A stretch of DNA of 48,236 nucleotides. Origin: CAZKTO01 sp964555685 (GTDB lineage Bacteria > Chloroflexota > Dehalococcoidia > SHYB01). Under the pieces are notes generated by a model. It ran no database searches. It saw only the letters and a list, made by a program, of their open reading frames with translations, and had not been told where the DNA came from. The stretch covers positions 1 through 48,236 of the forward strand of contig CAZKTO010000015.1 in the NCBI GenBank assembly GCA_964555685.1, given 5' to 3'. Positions within the stretch are counted from its first letter, which is position 1, and every line of letters begins with the position of its first letter. Positions 1 through 6,581 of this stretch are shown piece after piece. Both the position numbers and the translations under genes were made by a program.

Positions 1-2
1 AG

Positions 3-590
3 CGGCAGGTCACCGTGGACGGCGTGACGCACCCCATGCAGCGGCCGTTCCTGGTGCTGGCCACCCAGAACCCCATCGAGTACGAGGGGACCTTCCCCCT
101 GCCCGAGGCCCAGCTGGACCGCTTCCTCCTGCGTATCACGATGGGCTACCCGTCCGTCGCCGAAGAGGTGACGATTATCGAAATGCAGCAGAAGGCGCAT
201 CCCATCGACACGCTCAGCGAGGTGGCGCCGGTGAGCGAGGTGATGACCCTCTTGGACGCGGTGCAGGACATCTACGTGGACGTGCTCATCAAGCAGTACA
301 TCGTGGCCCTGTCCAACGCCACGCGGCGGCACGAGGCGGCCTATCTGGGCGCATCGCCGCGGGGCTCCCTGGGCCTCTTCCGCGCATCCCAGGCCCGGGC
401 GCTCCTGCGCGGCCGCGACTACGTGGTGCCGGACGACGTGAAGGCCCTGGCGGAGCCGCTCCTGGCCCACCGGCTCATCATCAATCCCGCCGCCCGCATG
501 AAGGACGTGACGGGCAGCTCGATCTTGAAGCAGGTGCTGGATGAGGTCCCCGTCCCCGGCGCGCGCCCGCGCGACCGCGTTCCCTCGTGA
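3..590 (+). CDS. MoxR-family AAA+ ATPase, C-terminal part (5' end outside window)
   Basis: The reading frame is open from the window edge and ends at TGA 588-590. The visible protein starts with RQVTVDG and continues with LATQNPIEYEGTFPLPEAQLD, which is the MoxR signature around sensor 1 and the following helix. It then carries the lid domain (SPRGSLGLFRASQARALLRGRDYVVPDDV, given here as SPRG...VPDDV) found at the end of the family. About 190 of the usual 310-330 residues are visible. MoxR ATPases act as chaperones that help assemble cofactor-containing or VWA-domain complexes; the partner genes would be upstream, out of view. The last residues (GARPRDRVPS) lie in a 31-bp sequence that is repeated 141 bp downstream, so the C-terminus was probably touched by the insertion event in the next gene. 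The family call is firm; the substrate is unknown. Confidence 0.9.
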   Translation, partial: RQVTVDGVTHPMQRPFLVLATQNPIEYEGTFPLPEAQLDRFLLRITMGYPSVAEEVTIIEMQQKAHPIDTLSEVAPVSEVMTLLDAVQDIYVDVLIKQYIVALSNATRRHEAAYLGASPRGSLGLFRASQARALLRGRDYVVPDDVKALAEPLLAHRLIINPAARMKDVTGSSILKQVLDEVPVPGARPRDRVPS

Positions 591-1356
591 TGGTGGCTTT
601 GCACCAAAACCCCTTCCCCCTCGATGGGGGAAGGCTGGGATGGGGGTGACCGTCACCCCCCACCTCCTGTCCTCCCCCGCAACGGGGGAGGAGATAACGC
701 GGCCCGCCCGCGCGACCGCGTTCCCTCGTGATGGTCTGGCCTGCGGCGTCCTCGTCACGTCCGAGGGGTACGTGGGCTGGGCGGCGACCTCCCGCGGCCT
801 GCGACGGCTGACGCTGCCTCAGCAGGACCGAGCGCGCGCCCTCACCCTGCTGGGGCTGGACGCCCCCCCGATACGTCGGGGCGAGGGCGAGCGGTCCTGG
901 CGCGACCTGGGCCCCCGCCTCGAACGCCACTTCGCCGGCGAGCCCGTAGCCTTCAACGACCTGCCGCTGGACCTCGATGGGCTGACGCCCTTCGCCATAT
1001 CGGTGCTGGAGGCCGTCCGCGACATCCCTCGGGGTCAGGTGCGGAGCTACGGCCAGGTCGCGGCGTCGGTCGGCAGGCCAGGAACTGCCCGGGCCGTCGG
1101 CTCGGTCATGGCCGCAAACCCCATCTGCATCGTCGTGCCCTGCCACCGGGTCATCGGCAGCGATGGCTCGCTTACCGGCTTCGGCGGCGGCCTCGAGCTC
1201 AAGCGGCGGCTGCTGGAGATGGAGGGAACGAGGAACGAGGGGGCATCCGCCCGCCGTGTTCCTTGTTCCCAGGACCTTGTTCCTACTCCTCCCACGGGCC
1301 AACGAGGCGCTCCAGGAGGGCCAGGCCCTCCTCGCGGCGCTCCTCGGGGACCATGA
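541..1356 (+). CDS. ogt: Methylated-DNA--[protein]-cysteine S-methyltransferase (Ogt type)
   Basis: This suicide repair enzyme moves the alkyl group from O6-alkylguanine to its own cysteine. The active-site motif VVPCHRVIG is present, with the acceptor Cys codon at 1141-1143. Upstream are the DNA-binding helix-turn-helix with RGQVRSYGQVA and the arginine finger region. Homology to the family starts only near 736 (ACGVLVTSEGYVGW). The first ~65 codons are encoded by a duplicated 31-bp sequence plus hairpin DNA, so the start is uncertain: ATG 541 overlaps moxR by 50 bp, ATG 640 lies inside the element, and GTG 772 would be a short form. The C-terminus is also extended: the normal protein would end near 1225 (LLEMEG), but a hairpin at 1224-1270 reads through and the frame runs on to 1356. 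That makes it overlap the convergent gene tail to tail by 74 bp. Function is confident, boundaries are not. Confidence 0.8.
   Translation: MRSPSPARARATAFPRDGGFAPKPLPPRWGKAGMGVTVTPHLLSSPATGEEITRPARATAFPRDGLACGVLVTSEGYVGWAATSRGLRRLTLPQQDRARALTLLGLDAPPIRRGEGERSWRDLGPRLERHFAGEPVAFNDLPLDLDGLTPFAISVLEAVRDIPRGQVRSYGQVAASVGRPGTARAVGSVMAANPICIVVPCHRVIGSDGSLTGFGGGLELKRRLLEMEGTRNEGASARRVPCSQDLVPTPPTGQRGAPGGPGPPRGAPRGP
564..735. repeat. 31-bp direct repeat flanking a three-hairpin element
   Basis: The 31 bases at 564-594 recur exactly at 705-735, a period of 141 bp. Between them (595-704) lie three consecutive near-perfect hairpins: 612-634 (arms CCTTCCCCC/GGGGGAAGG), 642-660 (GGGGGTGAC/GTCACCCCC) and 671-691 (CCTCCCCCG/CGGGGGAGG). 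The structure looks like insertion of a small palindromic element with a long duplication of the target. Because 141 is a multiple of three, the ogt frame stays open through it. Confidence 0.8.
866..881. repeat. Dispersed GC palindrome, imperfect copy (in ogt)
   Basis: Arms CCCCGA/TCGGGG around a 4-base centre. It encodes part of DAPPIRRGEG, a loop between the N-terminal and catalytic domains of Ogt. It resembles the CCCCGACNNGTCGGGG family but with a changed centre. Confidence 0.5.
1224..1270. repeat. Hairpin at the 3' end of ogt
   Basis: Arms 1224-1236 (GGGAACGAGGAAC) and 1258-1270 (GTTCCTTGTTCCC) pair with one mismatch. It sits where the Ogt family sequence ends, between convergent genes. 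It could act as a bidirectional terminator, but there is no T-tract. It may instead be a repeat element that extended the ogt frame. Confidence 0.5.
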
Positions 1357-1501
1357 GGGCCACAGGCCGCGAGCCGCCGGTGATGAGCGTGACGACGGTC
1401 TCCGCGCGCACGTAGGCCGGGAGCCCATGCCTGCGCAGGAGCTCGGCCCAGCTCTCGCCGATGGGCTCGTTGGGAGCCGTGGTCAGACGCACCCAGCGCA
1501 T
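1283..1501 (-). CDS. Small DUF2007-like protein
   Basis: The 72-residue product begins MRWVRLTTAPNEPIGESWAEL and contains HGLPAYVRAE and VPEERREEGLALLE. This is the pattern of DUF2007 (putative signal-transducing, ferredoxin-like fold): an N-terminal strand, a helix with 'NEPxAE-type' residues, a 'GIPAYVR-type' strand and a closing helix that starts with VPEE. No biochemical role is established for the family. It follows dnaE on the same strand after 69 bp. An extended -10 lies so close to its ATG that the transcript would be leaderless (see the promoter entry). Confidence 0.65.
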   Translation of the reverse strand: MRWVRLTTAPNEPIGESWAELLRRHGLPAYVRAETVVTLITGGSRPVALMVPEERREEGLALLERLVGPWEE

Positions 1502-1507
1502 GGGGGG

Positions 1508-1516
1508 ATTGTAGCA
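1508..1516 (-). promoter_or_regulatory. Extended -10 promoter, probably leaderless, for the DUF2007-like gene
   Basis: On the minus strand TGCTACAAT ends 7 bases before the ATG at 1501. With normal -10 to start spacing, transcription would begin at or within a base of the A of ATG. Confidence 0.5.
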
Positions 1517-1570
1517 GGGGACGCTGGCATCCCGCCTGCCGCCTCGCCCGGCCCGTAGCGGCTGGCGGCG

Positions 1571-4500
1571 CTACGTCAGGTGGACGGCCTCGCGGCCCAG
1601 GACGGCGCTCAGCCGCTCGACCAGCTCCTCGGAGGGGGCGACGCCCGGCAGGTCGAGGGTCGAGGGCTCATCCTCGCTCAAGACCCTGAGGCGCACGGGC
1701 TGCGCCCCCGGATGGGCGCTGAGGATCTCCTTGACCCGTCGCAGGACGGCCAGGTCGGCGGCCTGATCTTCCGTCTCGCGGAGGCTCAGCCAGAGGACCT
1801 GCCCAGGCCCCGACGTGTCGGGGTGGGCCTCGTCCCGCCCGCCGTTGGCTGCGGTGGCGTGGCCGTTCGTCGCGTGGCTGTTGGTGACGCTGGCGAGGGC
1901 GAGGGCTGGCTCCGGCCCCCCGACGAGTCGGGGTTCGGCCGGGCGCTCGATGGGTGAGTACGGCTGCGGGCGCTCGGCGATTTGGACGGGTGTGGGAGGC
2001 GTAGCAGCCGGTTCGGCGGTCGCGGAGGCGGCCTCGGCCGCCGCGGCCGCGCGGCGCTGGGCCGTGGCCTCGTCGTAGGCCTGGACGCTCTCGCAGGCCA
2101 CCGAGACCCGGTCCTCGCGGACGCGCACCTTGCCGCGGACGACGACGATGGCCTCTTCAGTCCAGAGCTGGGCCGTCCGCTCGTAGACGTTCGGGAAGAC
2201 AGTCACCTCCACGGAGCCCAGGAGGTCCTCCAGCATAACGCTGACGAAGAGGCGCTGGTCCTTGCGGGTCTGGAGCCGCCGGAGGGAGGCCACCTGCCCC
2301 GCCAGGGTGACCCGCTGGCCCTCCATCTCCGGCGTGACCTGGCCGCAGAAGGTCACCTCCTGCCCCAGCTCGCTGGTCACCCCGGCCAGGGGGTGATCGT
2401 CCAGATAGACGCCCATGAGCTCCTTCTGCCACTCCAGGCGCTGCCGCTGGGGGACGTCGTCGCCGCGCAGCTCGATCTCGGGCACGGGCACGGGGACCGC
2501 GTCGCCGAAGAGGTCGAACATGGTGGCCTGGCCCGTCCCGCGCAGGTGGGCCTGGCGCTGGGCGGTGGCGACGACGCGGTCCAGGCTGGCGAGGAGCGGT
2601 CCCCGCTGCGCCAGGCCGTCGAAGGCGCCGACCTTGACGAGGGTCTCCAGCGTCCGCTTGTTGAGGCTGCGGACCGGCGCACGGCGGCAGAAGTCCTCGA
2701 CGCTCTTGAACGGGCCTCCCCGCGCGCGCTCATCCACGATGGGCCGCACGGCCGACTCGCCCACGTTCTTGACGGCGGCCAGGCTGAACCGGATGGCGCG
2801 GCCAGCGTTGACATCGCGCTCGATGGCGAAGCCGGCGCCGGCCTGGTTGATATCGGGCGAAAGGACGTGGATGCCCAGCTTGCGGCACTCGGCGATGGTG
2901 GACTGGACCTTCTCCGTGGCGCCCTGGAAGCAGGTGAGGAGGGCCGCCATGAACTCCACGTCGTAGTTGGCCTTGAAGTAGGCCGTCCAGTAGGCGAGGA
3001 GGGCGTAGCTGATGCTATGGGCCTTGTTGAAGGCGTACCCGGCGAAGGGCTCGATGAGGTCCCAGACCTCCTGGGCCAGGGCCGCCGAGTAGCCCTGGCT
3101 GGTGGCCCCCTGGATGAAGCGCCCCTTCTCCTGCTGCATGAGGGATGCGATCTTCTTGCCCATGGCCTTGCGGACGATATCGGCCAGGCCCAGGCTGTAG
3201 CCGGCGAACTTGCGCAGGACCAGAAGTACCTGGTCCTGGTAGACGATGACGCCGTAGGTCTCCTCCAGGATCTCCTTGAGGGCCGGGTGTGGATAGCGGA
3301 CCCCGCGCCGGCCGTGCTTCGCCTCGATAAAGGTAGGGATATGCTCGATAGGCCCCGGCCGGTAGAGGGCGATCATGGCGGAGAGGTCGCCCAGAGACGT
3401 GGGCCGGAGCTCCTTGATGTAGCGGCGCATCCCCGAGCTCTCCAGCTGGAAGAGGCCGGTGGTCTCGCCGCTCGAGAGGAGCTCGAAGGTCCTGGCGTCG
3501 TCCAGGGGCACGGCCAGAGGGTCGATCTCGACGCCGCGGTTGTCGCGGATGAACTGACAGCTCTTCTGGATGATGGTCAGGTTGATGAGGCCCAGGAAGT
3601 CCATCTTGAGGAGGCCCAGCTTGGCGATGGCATCCATGGAGAACTGGGTGACGGCGATGCCCGAGCCGTTGCCCTTGATGGCCCGCTGGAGCGGCACGTA
3701 GCTCACCAGCGGCTCGTCCGAGATGACGACGCCGGCGGCGTGGGTGCCGGCGTTGCGCGCCACCCCCTCGAGCTGCTGGCTCGTGTCCACCAGGTTCTTG
3801 ATGATCGGGTCGCCCTCGTACCTCTCGCGGAACTCGGGGATGGAGCGCTTGGCCTCGTCGATGGTCCAGGGCTTGATCTCGCCCTTCTCGCCCTTGACGT
3901 AGCCGGCGGGGATGAGGCGCGCCACGCCGTCCACGTCGGCGTAGGACATGCCGAGAGCGCGGCCCGTATCGCGCAGGGCGGCCTTGGCGCCCAGCGTGCC
4001 GAAGGTGACGATCTGGGCCACCCGGTCCTCGCCGTACTGCTTGACGACGAAGTCGATGACCTCGTCCCGCCGGTCGTCCTGGAAGTCCATGTCCACGTCC
4101 GGCATCTCCTTGCGCTCGATGTTCAGGAAGCGCTCGAAGACGAGGCCGTACTTGAGGGGGTCGACGTTGGTGACGCCGAGAGCGTAGAGGACGAGGCTGG
4201 CTGCGGCGCTCCCCCGGACGCCGAAGAGAATCCTCCGCTCCCGGACGAACTTGCTGATCTGCCAGATGACCAGGAAGTAGTTGGCGAAGTGCGTCTTCCG
4301 AATGACGTCCAGCTCGTAGGCCAGACGCTGGCGCTGCTCCTCCGTCACGTGGCCGTAGCGTGTCCGGAGCCCGGCCCAGCAGAGCTCGGCCAGGTAGTCG
4401 TCGGGGGGCCTGCCCTCGGGCACGGGATAGCGCGGCAGGTGCAGCTTCGTGAAGTCGATGGTGACGTCGCAGGCGTCGGCGATACGGCGGGTGCTGGCGA

Positions 4501-5281
4501 CGGCCTCGGGCAGGTCCTGGAAGAGCCCCGCCATCTCCTCCGTGCTGCGCAGGAAGTAGGAGGGGTCCGCCATGCGCATGCGGTCCTGCTGGTCCACCGT
4601 GGTGTTGGTCTGGATGCACAGGAGGATGTCCTGGATCGTGTGCTCGTGCTGGTGGACGTAGTGGACGTCGTTGGTGGCGACGAGGGGGATGCCCATCTCG
4701 CGGCTCATCTCGACGAGGCGGCGGTTGACCTCGGCGAGCTCGGGGATGTTGCCGTGGTGCTGGACCTCCAGGTAGAAGTCGCCGATGACCTCCTGGAACC
4801 AGCGGGCCATGTCGCGGGCGTCCTCCAGGCGATGCTCTTGGATGAGCTGCGGAATGGGGCCGTTGAGGCAGCCGGAGAGGGCGATGAGCCCCTCGTGGTG
4901 TTTCTCTAGGAGCTCGCGGTCGATGCGGGGCTTGTAGTAGAAGCCCTCGAGCTGGGCCTTGGTGGCGATCTGGACGAGGTTGTGGTAGCCAACGTTGTTC
5001 TTGGCGAGGAGCGTCAGGTGGTAGGGCTGCTTCTCGGCCATGGAGCGGTCGTGGCGGCTGCCCTTGGCGAGATAGGCCTCGACGCCGATGACGGGCTTGA
5101 TGCCGGCCTTGCGCGTGGCCTGGTAGAAATCGGGGATGGCGTGGAGGGCGCCGTGGTCGGTGAGGCCCATGGCGTCCATGCCCAACTCGCGGGCCCGCTC
5201 CACGAGGGCGTCGATGCGGCAGAGGCCGTCGAGGAGGCTGTACTCGGTGTGCAGGTGGAGGTGAGTGAAGGGCGCGCTCAT
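1571..5281 (-). CDS. dnaE: DNA polymerase III subunit alpha
   Basis: This is the replicative polymerase catalytic subunit, 1236 residues from the chosen ATG. The start at 5281 gives MSAPFTHLHLHTEYSLLDG, the canonical PHP-domain opening; the longer open frame upstream comes from spacer repeats. In order: PHP domain (about 1-280), polymerase core with the catalytic PDVDMDF motif and GVRGSAAASLV, the DHAAGVVIS-like segment (THAAGVVISD), the VYQDQV helix and the FNKAHS motif, then the helix-hairpin-helix and OB-fold (about 900-1080). After the OB-fold comes a long Ala/Pro-rich linker that contains two 16-bp palindromes (1808-1823 and 1918-1933), and then a C-terminal domain ending EAVHLT. The linker seems to be where the protein tolerates inserted DNA. 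It is followed on the same strand by the DUF2007-like gene. Confidence 0.97.
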   Translation of the reverse strand: MSAPFTHLHLHTEYSLLDGLCRIDALVERARELGMDAMGLTDHGALHAIPDFYQATRKAGIKPVIGVEAYLAKGSRHDRSMAEKQPYHLTLLAKNNVGYHNLVQIATKAQLEGFYYKPRIDRELLEKHHEGLIALSGCLNGPIPQLIQEHRLEDARDMARWFQEVIGDFYLEVQHHGNIPELAEVNRRLVEMSREMGIPLVATNDVHYVHQHEHTIQDILLCIQTNTTVDQQDRMRMADPSYFLRSTEEMAGLFQDLPEAVASTRRIADACDVTIDFTKLHLPRYPVPEGRPPDDYLAELCWAGLRTRYGHVTEEQRQRLAYELDVIRKTHFANYFLVIWQISKFVRERRILFGVRGSAAASLVLYALGVTNVDPLKYGLVFERFLNIERKEMPDVDMDFQDDRRDEVIDFVVKQYGEDRVAQIVTFGTLGAKAALRDTGRALGMSYADVDGVARLIPAGYVKGEKGEIKPWTIDEAKRSIPEFRERYEGDPIIKNLVDTSQQLEGVARNAGTHAAGVVISDEPLVSYVPLQRAIKGNGSGIAVTQFSMDAIAKLGLLKMDFLGLINLTIIQKSCQFIRDNRGVEIDPLAVPLDDARTFELLSSGETTGLFQLESSGMRRYIKELRPTSLGDLSAMIALYRPGPIEHIPTFIEAKHGRRGVRYPHPALKEILEETYGVIVYQDQVLLVLRKFAGYSLGLADIVRKAMGKKIASLMQQEKGRFIQGATSQGYSAALAQEVWDLIEPFAGYAFNKAHSISYALLAYWTAYFKANYDVEFMAALLTCFQGATEKVQSTIAECRKLGIHVLSPDINQAGAGFAIERDVNAGRAIRFSLAAVKNVGESAVRPIVDERARGGPFKSVEDFCRRAPVRSLNKRTLETLVKVGAFDGLAQRGPLLASLDRVVATAQRQAHLRGTGQATMFDLFGDAVPVPVPEIELRGDDVPQRQRLEWQKELMGVYLDDHPLAGVTSELGQEVTFCGQVTPEMEGQRVTLAGQVASLRRLQTRKDQRLFVSVMLEDLLGSVEVTVFPNVYERTAQLWTEEAIVVVRGKVRVREDRVSVACESVQAYDEATAQRRAAAAAEAASATAEPAATPPTPVQIAERPQPYSPIERPAEPRLVGGPEPALALASVTNSHATNGHATAANGGRDEAHPDTSGPGQVLWLSLRETEDQAADLAVLRRVKEILSAHPGAQPVRLRVLSEDEPSTLDLPGVAPSEELVERLSAVLGREAVHLT
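1808..1823. repeat. Dispersed 16-bp palindrome (in dnaE linker)
   Basis: CCCCGACGTGTCGGGG, a perfect match to CCCCGACNNGTCGGGG. In the DnaE frame it reads HPDTSGPG, within the linker before the C-terminal domain. Confidence 0.85.
1918..1933. repeat. Dispersed 16-bp palindrome (in dnaE linker)
   Basis: CCCCGACGAGTCGGGG. In the DnaE frame it is read in a different phase from the copy at 1808, giving EPRLVGGP. Confidence 0.85.
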
Positions 5282-5333
5282 GGGGGCACGGTCCTGCGAG
5301 CGGGGGCGCTGGGAAGCGTCCAACCTCGGCCGC

Positions 5334-5364
5334 ATTGTAGCACCACCAGTGGCCGCCTGTCCAT
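5334..5364 (-). promoter_or_regulatory. Probable dnaE promoter
   Basis: On the minus strand an extended -10 TGCTACAAT (5342 to 5334) follows a weak -35 TGGACA (5364 to 5359). The leader would be about 45 nt. Confidence 0.5.
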
Positions 5365-5433
5365 TATGGAAATATACTAGCCTTTGTGGCTTTCGATGCC
5401 GAAACCCCAATGAATTGTGTATGCAGTGAACCC

Positions 5434-5535
5434 ATCCCGAAATCCCATCCCCCTTGAAGGGGGAGGGTGAGAGCCTGCCGCGAGCCACGAAGCGGGTGGG
5501 GGTGAAACCTAATCTGATGACCCGTATTTCGGGAT
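5434..5535. repeat. 102-bp element with 10-bp terminal inverted repeats
   Basis: Perfect ends ATCCCGAAAT (5434-5443) and ATTTCGGGAT (5526-5535) enclose a hairpin, TCCCCCTT/AAGGGGGA at 5448-5464, and GC-rich filler without a frame. It looks like a MITE in the spacer between the divergent genes dnaE and rpmH. The rest of the 5282-5812 spacer holds promoters and the palindrome at 5642; I see no gene there. Confidence 0.6.
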
Positions 5536-5641
5536 AGCTTCGCCGTCAACAGGTAGCCCGTGTTCGGCGTGCGGACGCGCCGCGAGCGGTCGTGGATATG
5601 GTCTCTCTCCCCTCCACCTGGTTTGCCCTCTGGGCCGGGGG

Positions 5642-5657
5642 CCCCGACTTGTCGGGG
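5642..5657. repeat. Dispersed 16-bp palindrome (spacer upstream of rpmH)
   Basis: CCCCGACTTGTCGGGG, extended by one G:C pair on each side. Intergenic copy. Confidence 0.85.
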
Positions 5658-5760
5658 CGCAGGCAACCGCTCTCACCCTAGCGTGGGAAGGTCGATGCCG
5701 CGTGAAGCGGGGGGAGGGCCTCGTGCAGGATGCGCGAAGGCCGCCCAGGGCGCTTCCGGT

Positions 5761-5790
5761 TTGACGGTTCTGGAGCCGCTGCCCTATAAT
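5761..5790 (+). promoter_or_regulatory. rpmH operon promoter
   Basis: TTGACG at 5761-5766 and a perfect TATAAT at 5785-5790 with an 18-bp spacer, 22 bp before the rpmH ATG. Confidence 0.75.
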
Positions 5791-5812
5791 GGCGAGGTTC
5801 GCGAGACGCGCT

Positions 5813-5950
5813 ATGCCAAAGAGGACCTACCAACCACGAGCTCGACGCAGGCTGCGCGTGCACGGCTTCCGATCTCGCATGCGCACGCAGGACGGCCGGA
5901 CGGTGCTCAAGCGACGGCGGCAGAAAGGACGCTACCGCCTCACCGTGTAG
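5813..5950 (+). CDS. rpmH: 50S ribosomal protein L34
   Basis: A 45-residue, very basic protein: MPKRTYQPRARRRLRVHGFR, then MRTQDGRTVLKRRRQKGR and a short tail. This matches L34 over its full length (the family is 44-47 residues), including the MPKRTYQP start and the GFRSRMRT turn. It opens the conserved rpmH-rnpA-yidD-yidC-jag block and lies 20 bp before rnpA. A good promoter stands just upstream. Confidence 0.97.
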   Translation: MPKRTYQPRARRRLRVHGFRSRMRTQDGRTVLKRRRQKGRYRLTV

Positions 5951-5970
5951 GCCGAGCGGGCCATCCAGGC

Positions 5971-6339
5971 ATGCGCAAGGAGCGGCGTCTCAGGCGCAGG
6001 GCTGATTTCGCGCTGGTGCACAAAAAGGGGCGGTCGTGGTCCCACCCGCTCCTCGTCCTCCGGGCACTCCACAACCAGCGAGAGACGACGCGCTTCGGGT
6101 TCATCGTGAGCCGCCGCGTCGGTACAGCGGTGGCGCGGAACCGGGTCAAGCGGCGCCTCCGCGAGATCTGCCGAAGGGAACCGGTCAGGCCGGGGTGGGA
6201 CTTGGTCTTGATCGCGCGGGCCCAGATCGCCCAGGCCCCGTTCCCGGAATTGCAACGGGCGGTACAAGAGCTGCTGCGACGGGGCCGCCTCTCCGAGGAC
6301 GCTCCGAGCGGAGCGGGACGCCGAGGGCACGACCGGTGA
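5971..6339 (+). CDS. rnpA: Ribonuclease P protein component
   Basis: RnpA binds the RNase P RNA and helps it cut the 5' leader of pre-tRNAs. The 122-residue product starts MRKERRLRRRADFALVHKKG, has the strand FGFIVSRRVGTAVARNRVKR and RLREICRRE, which is the RNR motif region that contacts RNA, and then DLVLIARAQ. Length is normal for the family. Its TGA shares bases with the GTG of yidD (GTGA), so the two are translationally coupled. The longer open frame upstream is the rpmH region read in another frame. Confidence 0.97.
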   Translation: MRKERRLRRRADFALVHKKGRSWSHPLLVLRALHNQRETTRFGFIVSRRVGTAVARNRVKRRLREICRREPVRPGWDLVLIARAQIAQAPFPELQRAVQELLRRGRLSEDAPSGAGRRGHDR

Positions 6340-6545
6340 AAGGCTTCGCGCTGCTGGGAATACGCATCTACCGGGCGACGCTGGCCCCCTTCACCATGGC
6401 GTCCTGCCGGTTTTACCCCACCTGCTCCCACTATGGAGAAGAGGCCATCCAGCGGTACGGCGCCCTGAGAGGCGGCTGGCTCACCGCCCGGCGGCTGGCC
6501 CGCTGCCGTCCGTTCGGAGGGCAAGGGCTCGACCCGGTCCCCTAG
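6336..6545 (+). CDS. yidD: Membrane protein insertion efficiency factor
   Basis: YidD is a small inner-face membrane protein that assists YidC-dependent insertion. The 69-residue product has the family core FTMASCRFYPTCSHYGEEAI and RRLARCRPFG with the conserved cysteines. The typical tail GxDPVP is present (GLDPVP). GTG start, overlapping the rnpA stop by 4 bp. Confidence 0.95.
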   Translation: MKGFALLGIRIYRATLAPFTMASCRFYPTCSHYGEEAIQRYGALRGGWLTARRLARCRPFGGQGLDPVP

Positions 6546-6581
6546 GCGCGCGCCGCCGGCCCGATTCCTTTGATCACCAGC

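Noticed and set aside
2157..4619. Shorter frames within dnaE on its own strand
   Set aside because: Frame-shifted reading of dnaE; the Pro/Arg/Gly/Ala-rich products have no family resemblance.
1982..4909. A 975-codon open frame on the plus strand opposite dnaE
   Set aside because: It is the antisense shadow of a GC-rich gene: Asp/Glu/Gly/Leu-rich, no fold, no ribosome site, and dnaE is beyond doubt on the other strand.
5560..5970. Long N-terminal extension of RnpA on the plus strand
   Set aside because: The extension reads through rpmH in another frame; rnpA starts at 5971.
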